This document shows, piece after piece, positions 31,391-42,573 of a stretch of DNA of 64,000 nucleotides. Numbering within the stretch: position 1 is the first letter of the stretch; the number at the start of each line of letters is the position of its first letter. The stretch comes from Rahnella aceris (GTDB lineage Bacteria > Pseudomonadota > Gammaproteobacteria > Enterobacterales > Enterobacteriaceae): contig NZ_JAADJV010000002.1 of the NCBI RefSeq assembly GCF_011684115.1, positions 247,209 through 311,208 on the forward strand, in the 5' to 3' direction. Both the position numbers and the translations under genes were made by a program. The notes beneath the pieces are model-generated. The model saw only the letters and a list, made by a program, of their open reading frames with translations. It had not been told where the DNA came from and made no database searches.

Positions 31391-34288
31391 ATGCCGTTTA
31401 CATTGGGTCAACGCTGGATAAGCGATACGGAAAGCGAATTAGGATTAGGAACCGTAGTCGCGCTGGATGTGCGCATGGTCACCCTGCTTTTCCCCGCCAC
31501 CGGTGAAAACCGTTTGTATGCCCGAAATGATTCCCCGATCACCCGCGTGATGTTCAACCCCGGTGATACCATCAGCTGTCACGAAGGCTGGCAGTTGCAG
31601 GTCGAAGAAGTTGTTGAAGACAAAGGTCTGTTGACCTATATCGGCACCCGTCTGGACACAGAAGAAACCGGCGTTGCCATGCGCGAAGTGCTGCTCGACA
31701 GCAAACTGACCTTCAGCAAACCGCAGGATCGTCTGTTCGCCGGTCAGATTGACCGTATGGACCGTTTTGCCCTGCGTTTCCGCGCCCGTAAATATCAGCG
31801 TGAACAGTTCCGTCTGGAATTCGGCGGTCTGCGCGGTATGCGTGCCAGCCTGATCCCACATCAGTTGCACATCGCTTATGAAGTCGGTCAGCGCCATGCG
31901 CCGCGCGTTTTACTCGCCGATGAAGTGGGTCTGGGCAAAACTATCGAAGCGGGCATGATTATTCATCAGCAACTGTTGTCCGGCCGTGCCGAACGCATAC
32001 TGATCGTGGTGCCAGAAACCCTGCAACACCAGTGGCTGGTAGAAATGCTGCGCCGCTTCAATCTGCGCTTCTCTTTGTTTGACGACGATCGCTACGCTGA
32101 ATCCATCCACGAAGCAACGAACCCGTTTGAAACTGAACAACTGGTGATCTGTTCCCTTGATTTCGTGCGCCGCAATAAATCCCGTCTCGAGCAGTTATCC
32201 GATGCGGCCTGGGATATGCTGGTGGTCGACGAGGCCCACCATCTGGTGTGGAGCGAAGACGCGCCGAGCCGCGAATATCAGGTTATCGAACAGCTTTCCC
32301 AGCAAATCCCGAGTGTTCTGCTGCTGACCGCTACGCCGGAGCAACTGGGCCAGGAAAGCCACTTTGCGCGCCTGCGCCTGCTGGATCCGGACCGTTTCCA
32401 CGATTACGAAGAATTCATCGAAGAACAACAGCAATATCAGCCGGTGGCTGATGCCGTGACCCTGTTACTCAACAAAGAACCGCTGACGCCGGAAGCGCTG
32501 GCGTTGCTGGGTGAAAGTGTCGGCAATGCCGATACCGATGCCCTGCTGACCGCCGCCAATAAAGGCGACGAAGCCGCAGCGAAACAGCTGGTTTCCATGC
32601 TGATGGACCGTCACGGTACCAGCCGCGTACTCTTCCGTAACACCCGTAATGGCGTGAAAGGTTTCCCTGAACGTCATCTGCATGCAGTGAAACTGCCGCT
32701 GCCGACGCAGTATCAGACCGCGATAAAAGTCTCGGGCATTATGGGCGCGAAGAAAACCGCCGAAGCCCGTGCGCACGACATGCTGTATCCGGAACAGATT
32801 TATCAGGAATTTGAAGGCGAGAACGCCACCTGGTGGAACTTTGATCCGCGCGTCGAATGGCTGCTCGGTTATCTGACCGCCAACCGCGACGAAAAAGTAC
32901 TGGTGATCTGCGCTAAAGCCGCCACTGCATTGCAACTGGAACAGGTTCTGCGGGAGCGTGAAGCGATCCGTGCTGCTGTGTTCCACGAAGGTTTGTCGAT
33001 CATCGAACGTGACCGCGCCGCCGCTTACTTTGCTTCCCAGGAAGAAGGCGCGCAGGTTCTGCTGTGTTCTGAAATCGGCTCCGAAGGCCGTAACTTCCAG
33101 TTTGCCAGCAAGATGGTGATGTTCGACCTGCCGTTCAACCCGGATCTGCTGGAACAGCGTATCGGGCGTCTGGATCGTATCGGCCAGCAAAACAATATCG
33201 ACATCATGGTGCCATACCTCGAGCAGACCGCGCAGTCGGTACTGGTTCGCTGGTTCCATGAAGGTCTGGACGCATTCGAACATACCTGTCCGACTGGCCG
33301 CACCATTTACGACAGCGCTTATGAGCAACTGATTGCGTTCCTGGCGGCACCTGCCGCGCAGGAAGGTCTGGGCGAGTTCATTCTTACATGTCGCGCCGAA
33401 CATGACGCGCTGAAAGAGAAGCTGGAAAATGGCCGTGACCGCCTGCTGGAGATGCATTCCAACGGTGGCGAACGTGCTCAACAACTGGCGAAGGAAATCG
33501 GCGAGCAGGATAACGACGTTAACCTGGTCAACTTTGCGCTGAACCTGTTCGATATCGTCGGCATCAATCAGGAAGATCGCAGCGATAACCTGATCGTCCT
33601 GACGCCGTCTGATCACATGCTGGTGCCGGATTTCCCGGGTCTGCCGGAAGACGGTTGCACCGTGACCTTCGATCGTGAACAGGCGCTCTCGCGTGAAGAT
33701 GCACAGTTTATCAGCTGGGAACATCCGATCGTGCGTAACGGTCTGGATCTGATCCTTTCCGGTGATACCGGCAGTTGTGCGGTATCGATCCTGAAAAACA
33801 AAGCGCTGCCGGTCGGTACCTTGCTGGCGGAACTGGTTTACGTGGTGGAATGTCAGGCGCCGAAGCATCTGCAACTGACCCGTTTCCTGCCACCGACACC
33901 GGTGCGTATGCTGATGGATCGTAAAGGCACCAATCTGGCGGCTCAGGTTGAATTTGAGAGTTTTAACCGTCAGCTGAATGCCATCAACCGTCACAACTCC
34001 AGTAAACTGGTGAATGCCGTGCAGCAGGATGTTCACGCCATGCTGCAACAGGCAGAAGCGGAAATTGCCGATCAGGCACGCGCCCTGATTGAAGCAGCGA
34101 AAGTGGAAGCTGACGAGCAACTGACCAAAGAACTGGATCGTCTGAAAGCGCTGAAAGAAGTGAACCCGAACATTCGCGATGACGAACTGGAATCGGTAGA
34201 CTCTAACCGTAAGCAGGTGCTGGCGAATCTGAACGATGCCAGCTGGCGTCTGGATGCGATCCGCCTGGTGGTGGTGAGCCATCAGTAA
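31391..34288 (+). CDS. rapA: RNA polymerase-associated Swi2/Snf2 ATPase RapA
   Basis: RapA (HepA) binds RNA polymerase and recycles it after termination by ATP-driven remodelling. The 965-residue protein has an N-terminal Tudor-like region and the helicase Walker [19 protein letters not shown] box [10 protein letters not shown] and motif [13 protein letters not shown] follow, with the C-terminal helicase half ([26 protein letters not shown]). Length and sequence track E. coli RapA (968) to the final VVSHQ. A terminator follows, but rluA starts soon after. Confidence 0.98.
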   Translation: MPFTLGQRWISDTESELGLGTVVALDVRMVTLLFPATGENRLYARNDSPITRVMFNPGDTISCHEGWQLQVEEVVEDKGLLTYIGTRLDTEETGVAMREVLLDSKLTFSKPQDRLFAGQIDRMDRFALRFRARKYQREQFRLEFGGLRGMRASLIPHQLHIAYEVGQRHAPRVLLADEVGLGKTIEAGMIIHQQLLSGRAERILIVVPETLQHQWLVEMLRRFNLRFSLFDDDRYAESIHEATNPFETEQLVICSLDFVRRNKSRLEQLSDAAWDMLVVDEAHHLVWSEDAPSREYQVIEQLSQQIPSVLLLTATPEQLGQESHFARLRLLDPDRFHDYEEFIEEQQQYQPVADAVTLLLNKEPLTPEALALLGESVGNADTDALLTAANKGDEAAAKQLVSMLMDRHGTSRVLFRNTRNGVKGFPERHLHAVKLPLPTQYQTAIKVSGIMGAKKTAEARAHDMLYPEQIYQEFEGENATWWNFDPRVEWLLGYLTANRDEKVLVICAKAATALQLEQVLREREAIRAAVFHEGLSIIERDRAAAYFASQEEGAQVLLCSEIGSEGRNFQFASKMVMFDLPFNPDLLEQRIGRLDRIGQQNNIDIMVPYLEQTAQSVLVRWFHEGLDAFEHTCPTGRTIYDSAYEQLIAFLAAPAAQEGLGEFILTCRAEHDALKEKLENGRDRLLEMHSNGGERAQQLAKEIGEQDNDVNLVNFALNLFDIVGINQEDRSDNLIVLTPSDHMLVPDFPGLPEDGCTVTFDREQALSREDAQFISWEHPIVRNGLDLILSGDTGSCAVSILKNKALPVGTLLAELVYVVECQAPKHLQLTRFLPPTPVRMLMDRKGTNLAAQVEFESFNRQLNAINRHNSSKLVNAVQQDVHAMLQQAEAEIADQARALIEAAKVEADEQLTKELDRLKALKEVNPNIRDDELESVDSNRKQVLANLNDASWRLDAIRLVVVSHQ

Positions 34289-34295
34289 GCCCGAC

Positions 34296-34330
34296 GGGAT
34301 GCAGCCGGTCTGCATCCCTTATTTATTTCA
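34296..34330 (+). terminator. Terminator after rapA
   Basis: GGGATGCAG (34296-34304) pairs perfectly with CTGCATCCC (34310-34318) around a 5-base loop, followed by TTATTTATTT. It lies between rapA and rluA and may reduce transcription into rluA. Confidence 0.82.
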
Positions 34331-34336
34331 ACCTGA

Positions 34337-35056
34337 ATGCAGACTGAAACCGCTATGAGCGAACATCAACCGACTATCCCTGAACCGTCGAAAACCCGGC
34401 CGCTGGAGAATTACAATCCGCCGACCGATCCCTGGTTACAGGTGATTTTTCAGGATGAACACATCATGGTGGTCAATAAGCCGAGCGGGCTGCTTTCCGT
34501 GCCGGGCAAGCTGGCCGAGCATCAGGACAGCCTGATGACGCGTATTCAGCAGGAATTTCCTGAGGCTGAGTCCGTCCATCGTCTGGATATGTCCACCAGC
34601 GGCGTGATCGTGGTGGCGCTGACCAAAGACGCTGAGCGTGAACTTAAACGCCAGTTCCGCGAACGCGAAACCAAGAAAGTGTATATCGCGCGGGTCTGGG
34701 GACGGGTTGAAGAAGATTACGGCATTATCGATTTGCCGCTGATTTGCGATTATCCTAACCGGCCGAAACAGAAGGTCTGTCACGAGACCGGCAAGAAAGC
34801 GCTGACGCAGTATGAAGTGATGTCATGGGATGATGACGGCACAACGCGGGTGAAACTGCGGCCGATTACCGGACGTTCGCACCAGTTGCGCGTGCACCTT
34901 CTGGCGCTCGGGCATCCGATTCTGGGCGATAAATTCTATGCCCATCCGCAGGCACTGGCAGCGGCCGGTCGTTTGCAACTGCACGCACAGGAATTATCGT
35001 TTTATCATCCGATAACCGATGCGCCGCTGGTATTTAACTGCGAGCCGGATTTTTAA
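34337..35056 (+). CDS. rluA: Dual 23S rRNA / tRNA pseudouridine synthase RluA
   Basis: RluA converts U746 of 23S rRNA and U32 of some tRNAs to pseudouridine. The product of up to 239 residues has the catalytic motif HRLDMSTSGVIVVAL with the essential aspartate, and PITGRSHQLRVHLLALGHPILGD near the C-terminus. The conserved domain begins at ENYNPPTDPW, about 24 residues in, so the N-terminus is longer than E. coli RluA (219). An alternative ATG at 34355 (MSEHQPT) is equally plausible because neither start has a strong ribosome-binding site. Confidence 0.93.
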   Translation: MQTETAMSEHQPTIPEPSKTRPLENYNPPTDPWLQVIFQDEHIMVVNKPSGLLSVPGKLAEHQDSLMTRIQQEFPEAESVHRLDMSTSGVIVVALTKDAERELKRQFRERETKKVYIARVWGRVEEDYGIIDLPLICDYPNRPKQKVCHETGKKALTQYEVMSWDDDGTTRVKLRPITGRSHQLRVHLLALGHPILGDKFYAHPQALAAAGRLQLHAQELSFYHPITDAPLVFNCEPDF

Positions 35057-35262
35057 CCATTCAAATAATACATTTTTCTTCAATCACTATTAAGTAATAT
35101 GTATTACATTACCATCGTGTTGTTTTATCAGAATTTACCTTGCCAAAAAATATAATATCGGCTTCCTCACCTATTCCCTTCCCTGTTAATTCGCCCCGCA
35201 CGCCTGATAACATCCCGCCCTATTTATTCAAATTTAATTATTCACCCTTCAGGGAAGACGAC

Positions 35263-38200
35263 ATGAAATGGAAACCAAAGCTGCTCAGCAGCCTGATTGC
35301 ATTGGCGCTTTTTGATGCCGATGCCGGTATCATGCGTGAAGATGTTGCGGTTCAGGACTACCGCGACTTCGCAGAGAATCTGGGCAAATACACCGTCGGT
35401 GAAGAAAACATCGAAGTCTTTAAGATGGATGGTACGTCCGCAGGCATCCTGAATTTCCCTATGCCCGATTTCGGCGCAATTAACAGCTTAGGTTTTGCGA
35501 CAGTCATCGCCCCCTCTTATGTCGTCAGCGTTGCTCACAATGGCGGTTATACCGCTGTCGATTTCGGTAATAAAGCAAAATATAAAACTTCCTATAAATT
35601 AATTAACCGAAATATTGACCCTCAATATCTCACCTGGAATAAAGATTTCCATGTTCCACGTTTAAATAAAGTCGTGACCGATGCCGCGCCGGTACCCACC
35701 GTGGATACTCAGGATGTGCGTAAGAACCGAGAACGCTATGTTTATTTCGCGCGAGCCGGTGCCGGAACACAATATCAGGTCGACCCCGTCACTAAAAAAC
35801 CCGTTTATATTACCGGCGCTTACGAATGGAAAAGCGGCGGCACCGTGGTCAACCCAATCTTTGAACCGTCAAGATTACGCTGGGTTAACTACGGGCCGCC
35901 TGATGCACGTGCTCAGCCATTCAGTTCAGCGATACAAGCAGGCGACAGCGGAAGTCCGTTGTATGTTTATGATAACGTAGATAAAGAATGGAAAATCTTC
36001 GGTGTTTCCCCATGGGGAGGCACAGGAAAAACAGGATATGAATACACCAGTTATACGCTGGATATGCAGCTCAATTTTATGAACAAAGTGATTGCTGCTA
36101 ATACCGATCCTGATGTGACCGACGTGGCAGCAGATGGCGATATTCATTGGACTGCGGCCAATATTACGCAAGGCGAAAACAGCTGGCAGTGGCACGGTGT
36201 TGATAAGCAACTCCCTTCGCAGGCCAGCAATGAAGAACTCGATGCCTCAAAAGATCTGCGCTTTGCCGGTGATGGCGGCCTGATCGTACTTGATAGCGCC
36301 GTCAATCATGGTGCCGCAAAACTGCAATTCTCGAACGATTACCGGGTGGTGTCGGCTGAAGGTGCGAACAGCACCTGGGTGGGCGGCGGGATCGAAGTCG
36401 ATGCGGATAAAACCGTTGACTGGGAAGTGAACGGTTTAGCCGGAGATACTTTACATAAAATCGGCGAAGGTACGCTGTACGTCAATGCCGTGGGGAATAA
36501 TGGCGGCGCGCTGAATGTCGGCGACGGGCTGGTGGTGTTAGCCCAGCAGGCCAATGAAGCCGGGGAGCAAAAAGCCTTCTCCAAAGTCACCATTGTCAGC
36601 GGTCGACCGACCGTGCAGATCGGCGGCGAAAACCAGATTACCGGCAGCGACATTTACTTTGGTTATCGCGGCGGCAATCTTGATCTCAATGGCTATGACA
36701 TGGCTTTCAGCAGCATCAATCACAGTGATTCCGGTGCGGCCATTATTAACGGCAATGCAGACCAGCTCAGCACCCTGACGCTGAACAACAGCAGTAACCA
36801 GACCTTCGTCGGCCATCTCGGCAGTCAGGAAACGGCGTCGAATTTAAACGTCGATTATGCAGCGGACTCTTCCGCAGGCTTCTGGGAACTGGCGGGCGGT
36901 GCTGACCTGAATCAGCTCTCCGTGCAAAATGGCATTCTGAGACTGGCGGGTCGCCCGACTCCGCACGCCGGTAATGTAGTGTTCAGTGACGACTGGATTG
37001 ATGAAACCTATACGATAAACAATGTGGATGTGGCCAGCCGTGCCACCCTGCGCGTTAACGAGCACGCCACACTGGATGCCAACGTGAAGCTCAACGAGCT
37101 GGCAAACATGATGCTGAACAGTAAATCGCATCTGAGCGGCAAGGTGGAACTGGCTTCCGGCAGTATGATTTCTGTTGATCAGACAGACAGTAAAACCACC
37201 AGCACCGACGGCAATAATGACGTGGTGATTGACGCCACTATTTCCGGTAACGGAACCCTGAAGAAAATGGCGCCGGGCGCGCTGTACATCAACAGCGAGA
37301 ATACGTTCACCGGTGCCACCAATATTTACAGCGGCGCGCTGATCCTCAACGGCTCCCTTGCGTCCACCGTCACGATGGAGAAAAACACGGTGCTGGCCGG
37401 TAACAACACCGTCGCCGATCTGATCCTGAAAGATGATGTGCAGCTTCTGCCACACTGGCCAGCCGAAAACGAAAGCGAGAGCGATACATTTGTCGCGGCC
37501 ACGCAAACCGTTAACGGCACAATGGCGGCGGGCAGCAATAATCTGCTCAGCCTGCGCACGCATTTCGATCCGGCTTTCACACAAACCGACAAGCTGCTGA
37601 TCAACGGCGACATGGTTTCCTCTGCACCGGTGAGTGTTCAAGTCACACCGTCAGGGGCGGGTTTCTTCACCGATACGGATAATGATGGCGCGGCGGATAA
37701 TCAGGAAGGCGTGTCGCTGATCCAGGTGGCCGGTAAGGCAACCAAAGACAGCTTCAGACTGGCGGGGGAATACGTGGCGCGCGGCGCTTACGCCTATAAC
37801 CTGTATGCCTTCGCACCGGGCCGCAGCTCTGAAGAACAGCGTGAAGTGGCAGGCAGCGGCGATCAGTTCTGGGATTACCGTCTGCAAAACAACATGCTGA
37901 CCGAAGGCGACAATACGGTACCGGTCGATAACACGCCGGTTCCGCCAGTACCGACGCCGGATGATGAAGACGATGGCGAGGACGACGATACACCGGTTCC
38001 TGAACCAACGCCGGATGAAGGTGATGACACGCCGGTCCCGCCGGCACCGACGCCAGATGACGATGATAGCGGAAAAAATACGCGTCCGGCCGTTACGCCG
38101 CAGGTGCCTTCTTATCTGTCTTTACCTTCCGCCCTGCTGAGCTACAACAGTCGCGTGAGTGAAACCTTCCGCAATCAGGTTCTGGCACAGGATGATAAGA

Positions 38201-39039
38201 AACAGAATCTCTTCTTCCAGTATCTCAACGGAGAAGACAACTATCATTCAGCACTCGGCTTTATGGATTATGGCTACGACTACACGCAGAAAGAAGAAGG
38301 CTGGCTATTGGGTGCCAAAGTGATGCAACTGGGTAACGACACCCACTCGCTGGCACTCAGCCTTGGCCTTTCCAGCGCTAATCTGGATGTCACGCCGGAT
38401 GCCGCCGACGGCAACAGCAAAACGCAATACACCACCTGGGGACTCTCTTCACTGCTGTCGTATCAGTATGTCAGCGGTTTAACGGTGGATGTAGCTTCGG
38501 ACGTCGCCATCTATGACGGCAATGTATCGACTGACCTACGCGGCAGTGACGTGGCGGATATCAGTGCGACCTCCTTCGGTGGCTCTGTGGATGTGGGATA
38601 TAAAATCCAGGCGGGCAATCATGTGCTGACACCATTAGTTGGATTTGGTATTCAGCGCCTGCAAGTCGATGATTTTACGGATATTGATAATACGAAGGTT
38701 CATTATGACGATATCACCCGTCAGACTGCCCGCTTAGGGATGCGTTACCGCTACGACTGGGATACCGCAAATGCTGGTAAATGGGCGATTACGGCGAATA
38801 CATTGTTCATTACAGATCTCAGAGACGATGCGTCAGTGGACATCGGAGTCACCTACAGCGACGTCAGCAACAGCTTCCACAGCGGTGCTGCAGGCAGTTC
38901 CGGGATGCTAGACCTGGGGATTATCAGCAATCCGATGCCGAATGTGTCACTGAATACCGGTGTACAGTATCAGCACAGGCTGGAAGATGAAGGGGTAGAT
39001 TATTGGCAGGCTGTGGCAGGGGTGACGTTTAAGTTCTGA
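35263..39039 (+). CDS. Serine protease autotransporter (peptidase S6, SPATE-like)
   Basis: A type Va autotransporter of about 1258 residues. A signal peptide (MKWKPKLLSSLIALALFDADA) is followed by an S6 chymotrypsin-like domain. Its triad is complete: His92 (VVSVAHNGG), Asp128 (NKDFHVPRLNK) and Ser229 (AGDSGSPLYVYD). A long beta-helix passenger follows, with autotransporter-type repeats (SGNGTLKKMAPGALYINSEN, FTGATNIYSGALILNGSL). An acidic proline-rich linker (about residues 885-940, repeated DDTPVP/PTPDDD) leads to a beta-barrel ending in VAGVTFKF with a terminal Phe. The start at 35263 has AGGGA 8 bases upstream; the frame is open back to 35140 but that stretch is not signal-like. It sits between rluA and djlA, adjacent in E. 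coli, with AT-rich DNA upstream, suggesting insertion. The substrate is unknown. Confidence 0.9.
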   Translation: MKWKPKLLSSLIALALFDADAGIMREDVAVQDYRDFAENLGKYTVGEENIEVFKMDGTSAGILNFPMPDFGAINSLGFATVIAPSYVVSVAHNGGYTAVDFGNKAKYKTSYKLINRNIDPQYLTWNKDFHVPRLNKVVTDAAPVPTVDTQDVRKNRERYVYFARAGAGTQYQVDPVTKKPVYITGAYEWKSGGTVVNPIFEPSRLRWVNYGPPDARAQPFSSAIQAGDSGSPLYVYDNVDKEWKIFGVSPWGGTGKTGYEYTSYTLDMQLNFMNKVIAANTDPDVTDVAADGDIHWTAANITQGENSWQWHGVDKQLPSQASNEELDASKDLRFAGDGGLIVLDSAVNHGAAKLQFSNDYRVVSAEGANSTWVGGGIEVDADKTVDWEVNGLAGDTLHKIGEGTLYVNAVGNNGGALNVGDGLVVLAQQANEAGEQKAFSKVTIVSGRPTVQIGGENQITGSDIYFGYRGGNLDLNGYDMAFSSINHSDSGAAIINGNADQLSTLTLNNSSNQTFVGHLGSQETASNLNVDYAADSSAGFWELAGGADLNQLSVQNGILRLAGRPTPHAGNVVFSDDWIDETYTINNVDVASRATLRVNEHATLDANVKLNELANMMLNSKSHLSGKVELASGSMISVDQTDSKTTSTDGNNDVVIDATISGNGTLKKMAPGALYINSENTFTGATNIYSGALILNGSLASTVTMEKNTVLAGNNTVADLILKDDVQLLPHWPAENESESDTFVAATQTVNGTMAAGSNNLLSLRTHFDPAFTQTDKLLINGDMVSSAPVSVQVTPSGAGFFTDTDNDGAADNQEGVSLIQVAGKATKDSFRLAGEYVARGAYAYNLYAFAPGRSSEEQREVAGSGDQFWDYRLQNNMLTEGDNTVPVDNTPVPPVPTPDDEDDGEDDDTPVPEPTPDEGDDTPVPPAPTPDDDDSGKNTRPAVTPQVPSYLSLPSALLSYNSRVSETFRNQVLAQDDKKQNLFFQYLNGEDNYHSALGFMDYGYDYTQKEEGWLLGAKVMQLGNDTHSLALSLGLSSANLDVTPDAADGNSKTQYTTWGLSSLLSYQYVSGLTVDVASDVAIYDGNVSTDLRGSDVADISATSFGGSVDVGYKIQAGNHVLTPLVGFGIQRLQVDDFTDIDNTKVHYDDITRQTARLGMRYRYDWDTANAGKWAITANTLFITDLRDDASVDIGVTYSDVSNSFHSGAAGSSGMLDLGIISNPMPNVSLNTGVQYQHRLEDEGVDYWQAVAGVTFKF

Positions 39040-39068
39040 CACCTGACACAAGGCTGTGTCCCACAAAG

Positions 39069-39098
39069 CAAAAGGCGCTCTGAAAAGAGCGCCTTTTT
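39069..39098. terminator. Bidirectional terminator between the autotransporter and djlA
   Basis: AAAGGCGCTC (39071-39080) pairs with GAGCGCCTTT (39087-39096), flanked by A and T runs on both sides. It can serve both convergent genes. Confidence 0.9.
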
Positions 39099-39108
39099 AA
39101 TGATGACG

Positions 39109-39930
39109 TTATTTAAAGCCTTTTTCACGTTTGATCAGGTCATACGCCGCCTGAATCGCCTGTGCTTTTTCCTTCGCCATTTCCATCATTTCAGGCGGTA
39201 AACCTTTCGCCACCAGTTTGTCAGGATGATGCTCGCCCATCAGTTTGCGGTAGGCACGTTTAATGGTCGTTGCGTCGTCGGTGGCATTCACGCCCAGCAC
39301 TTTGCAGGCATCTGCCAGCGTCGGGCCTTGCTGCGTCTGGTGATAACCGCCGCCATACGAGCGTCCCCCCTGCTGGTGACCGCCAAACTGCTGGCCGCCT
39401 TCCATCATGCGCAGGAACTGATCGAACTGCATCCGTGAAATCCCGAGCTCTTCAGCAATCACGTACAACACTTCGCGTTCATTGGGATGCAATGAACCGT
39501 CGGCGTACGCGGCCTGGATCTGGATTTCCAGAAAAGTCCGTATCAGGTCAAAACGACCAAAACACGCAGTGCGCAGTTCGCGCATTTTCTCACGCAAGGG
39601 ATAGTCAGCTTCTTTCCCGTCGCGAAAAGCGCGTTGTGCGGCTTCGCGCTGCTCGCCGTGCAACTGCATACGTTCCATGTAAAGACTGGCGATCTGAATA
39701 TCCGCCTCGGTAACTCTGCCTTTTGATTTAGTCAGATTTCCCATCACCTCAAACGTGGTGCGGAAAAAGATGGTTTGACGTGTCTGCTGATCGGCAAAAT
39801 ATCCTCTGCGTTTCGCTGAACGCGCGGTATCAAACATATGCCCTATCAGCAGCCCTGCTACAATTCCCCAGAAGCCTAAACCGGACCATAAGCCCAGGAT
39901 AAGTCCGAGCAGTTTTCCCCAATACTGCAT
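39109..39930 (-). CDS. djlA: Membrane-anchored DnaJ-like co-chaperone DjlA
   Basis: DjlA is an inner-membrane J-protein that stimulates DnaK and affects the Rcs envelope-stress pathway. The 273-residue protein has one N-terminal membrane anchor with glycine-rich dimerisation motif ([19 protein letters not shown]). A TerB-like central domain ([19 protein letters not shown]) and a Gly/Gln-rich linker ([18 protein letters not shown]) follow. The C-terminal J domain has the HPD tripeptide ([12 protein letters not shown]). Length matches E. coli (271). It is divergent from lptD. Confidence 0.97.
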   Translation of the reverse strand: MQYWGKLLGLILGLWSGLGFWGIVAGLLIGHMFDTARSAKRRGYFADQQTRQTIFFRTTFEVMGNLTKSKGRVTEADIQIASLYMERMQLHGEQREAAQRAFRDGKEADYPLREKMRELRTACFGRFDLIRTFLEIQIQAAYADGSLHPNEREVLYVIAEELGISRMQFDQFLRMMEGGQQFGGHQQGGRSYGGGYHQTQQGPTLADACKVLGVNATDDATTIKRAYRKLMGEHHPDKLVAKGLPPEMMEMAKEKAQAIQAAYDLIKREKGFK

Positions 39931-40111
39931 ATACTCCTCAATTCGCCATGCCGTCGCTTAAAAATTGCTTTATCATAACCGGCATTTATCGTTGTGCCTA
40001 ACGGCAGCAACGTAACAGGTGGGATTTAACACTAGCGCAACCATGATGAGTGAGATAGTCTCTGACCGTTTGCCGGCATGATGCCTCTGATGACGGAACA
40101 CCATTTTACGT

Positions 40112-42487
40112 ATGAAAAACAGACGTCTGAAAACACGCTTACCGACAATGCTGGCCGCCACAATCTGGTCAGTATTGTACAGTCACGGCGCAATGGCCGA
40201 TCTCGCAGCACAATGTATGCTCGGCGTTCCGACCTATGACAAACCTTTGGTGCAGGGTGATCCTAATTCACTGCCTGTGACCATCAACGCCGATAAGGCG
40301 ACCGGCAATTATCCTGACAGTGCGCTGTTTAGCGGCAACGTTAACGTTGTTCAGGGCAACAGCACACTGGATGCTGATCAGGTTCAGCTTAATCAAATCG
40401 CCAATCCCAATCAGCCGACCCCGACCCGAACCGCTACTGCGACCGGCAACGTGCGTTATAACGATAACCAAATCAAGCTGAATGGCCCGAAAGGCTTTGC
40501 GAACCTGACCACCAAAGATACTGATGTTCAGGATGGCGACTACCAGATGGTCGGCCGTCAGGGACGTGGTCAGGCTGACAAAATGAAGCAGCGTGACAAC
40601 AACCGTTACACCATCATGGATAACGGTACATTTACCACCTGTCTGCCTGGCGATAACAGCTGGAGCGTCGTCGGTTCCGAAGTGATTCAGGATCGTCAGG
40701 AAGAAGTGGCTGAAATCTGGAATGCCCGCTTCCATATCGGTCCGGTGCCGGTGTTCTACAGCCCGTACATGCAGTTGCCGATTGGCAATAAGCGTCGTTC
40801 CGGTTTCCTTATCCCTAATGCTAACTACAGCAGCAATAATGGCGTTGGTGTCACCGTTCCTTACTACTGGAACATTGCGCCAAACTACGATGCCACGATT
40901 ACGCCCAATTACATGAGCAACCGTGGTCTGCAACTGCAAAATGAATTCCGCTACCTGACCGTTGCCGGTGCGGGTCTGATGGAATTCGATTATCTGGGTA
41001 ACGATAAGAAAATCGATCAGCAGTATGTCGAAGATGAAAACCGTACCAGCGATAAAACCAAGCGCTGGATGTATTACTGGCGTCATGCCGGTGTATACGA
41101 TCAGGTTTGGCGCTTCAACGTCGACTATACCAAGGTCAGTGACCCTTATTACTTCACCGATTTCGATTCGAAATACGGTTCCAGTACTGACGGCTATTCC
41201 ACGCAGAAATTCAGCGTAGGTTACGCGAACCAAAACTGGGATGTCACACTGGCCAGTAAGCAGTTCCAGGTGTTCTCAGATTTCGGGAACGCCAACGCTT
41301 ACCGTGCACAGCCACAGCTGGATATTAACTATTACAAAAATGATGTGGGCCCGTTTGACCTGCATCTGTACGGTCAGGCGGTGAAATTCACCAGCGTGAA
41401 CCCTGACAACCCGGAAGCCGTGCGTACACACTTCGAACCGACTATCAGCCTGCCACTCAGTAATGGCTGGGGAAGTCTGGATAACGAAGTGAAGCTGATG
41501 ACAACCCACTATCAGCAGGATATTCCGGACGCGTATTACGATAGCAATCCGAACACCAAACTGCGTTCATCCGTGAACCGTACGATGCCTGAGTTTAAAA
41601 GCGACGGCAAAATGGTGTTCGACCGCACGATGGACTGGAACAGTGACTACACCCAGACCCTCGAACCGCGCGTGCAGTACCTGTATATCCCTTACCGCAA
41701 TCAGAGCTCGATCAATACCTATGACTCGACGCTGTTACAGTCCGACTACACCGGCCTGTTCCGCGATAAAAGCTACAGTGGTCTGGACCGTATTGCCTCT
41801 GCAAACCAGGTGGCGAGCGGTTTAACGACCCGTATCTATGACGAAAATCTGGAAGAGCGCTTTAATGCCTCTGCCGGTCAGATTTATTACTTCCAGCCGC
41901 CACGCACCGGTGACGTTGATAGCGTCCTGGATAAAAATGATGATACGGGCAGCCTGGTGTGGGCCGGTGACAGCTACTACAAAATCAACAATTTCTGGGG
42001 TATCCGTGGCGGCGTGCAGTATGACACCCGTCTGGATGCGCTGGCTTTAGGCGATGCCGTGCTTGAGTACCGCGCAGACTCAGAAAGAATGATTCAGCTG
42101 AGTTACCGTTACGCCAGCCCGGAATATATTCAGGCAACGTTACCTAACGTTACCAACCCGGGTTATCAGGACGGTATTTCGCAGGTTGGCGGCATCGCCA
42201 GTTGGCCGATTGCTGACCGTTGGGCAATCGTGGGGGCGTATTATTACGACACCAAAGCACAGCAGCCAGCCGATCAGCTTATTGGTTTGCAATACAACAC
42301 ATGCTGCTGGGCTATCAATGTTGGTTATGAACGTAAGATCACCAGCTACGATACGGTTAAGTCAGAAAGTAAATATGACAATAAGATTGGTTTCAATATT
42401 GAACTTAGAGGCCTGGGTAACAATCAAACCCTCGGAACGAAAGAAATGTTGGCCAGCGGCATACTGCCTTATCAACGCGCTTTCTAA
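40112..42487 (+). CDS. lptD: LPS-assembly outer membrane protein LptD
   Basis: LptD is the outer-membrane barrel that, with LptE, inserts lipopolysaccharide into the outer leaflet. The 791-residue precursor has a signal peptide ending SHGAMA before DLAAQC. A periplasmic OstA/beta-jellyroll domain ([20 protein letters not shown]) and a large beta-barrel follow. The four cysteines needed for the two disulfides are visible: one in DLAAQCMLG, one in [11 protein letters not shown] and the pair in [14 protein letters not shown]. The following genes surA-pdxA-rsmA-apaGH form the usual co-transcribed run. Confidence 0.97.
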   Translation: MKNRRLKTRLPTMLAATIWSVLYSHGAMADLAAQCMLGVPTYDKPLVQGDPNSLPVTINADKATGNYPDSALFSGNVNVVQGNSTLDADQVQLNQIANPNQPTPTRTATATGNVRYNDNQIKLNGPKGFANLTTKDTDVQDGDYQMVGRQGRGQADKMKQRDNNRYTIMDNGTFTTCLPGDNSWSVVGSEVIQDRQEEVAEIWNARFHIGPVPVFYSPYMQLPIGNKRRSGFLIPNANYSSNNGVGVTVPYYWNIAPNYDATITPNYMSNRGLQLQNEFRYLTVAGAGLMEFDYLGNDKKIDQQYVEDENRTSDKTKRWMYYWRHAGVYDQVWRFNVDYTKVSDPYYFTDFDSKYGSSTDGYSTQKFSVGYANQNWDVTLASKQFQVFSDFGNANAYRAQPQLDINYYKNDVGPFDLHLYGQAVKFTSVNPDNPEAVRTHFEPTISLPLSNGWGSLDNEVKLMTTHYQQDIPDAYYDSNPNTKLRSSVNRTMPEFKSDGKMVFDRTMDWNSDYTQTLEPRVQYLYIPYRNQSSINTYDSTLLQSDYTGLFRDKSYSGLDRIASANQVASGLTTRIYDENLEERFNASAGQIYYFQPPRTGDVDSVLDKNDDTGSLVWAGDSYYKINNFWGIRGGVQYDTRLDALALGDAVLEYRADSERMIQLSYRYASPEYIQATLPNVTNPGYQDGISQVGGIASWPIADRWAIVGAYYYDTKAQQPADQLIGLQYNTCCWAINVGYERKITSYDTVKSESKYDNKIGFNIELRGLGNNQTLGTKEMLASGILPYQRAF

Positions 42488-42573
42488 GCCCGAAACACGA
42501 TTCATTTCGTGAAGACACGACGAATTCAGTGAACTTGAAACCCGCGCTTGCGGATTAGACAAATGGAAAAAGT

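Noticed and set aside
32465-34315. A 616-codon open frame on the minus strand opposite rapA
   Set aside because: It is fully antisense to a certain gene with strong codon bias. It has no recognisable domain, and such mirror frames are common in GC-rich coding DNA.
40268-41233. A 321-codon minus-strand frame opposite lptD
   Set aside because: Antisense shadow of lptD. Its composition reflects the complementary codons.
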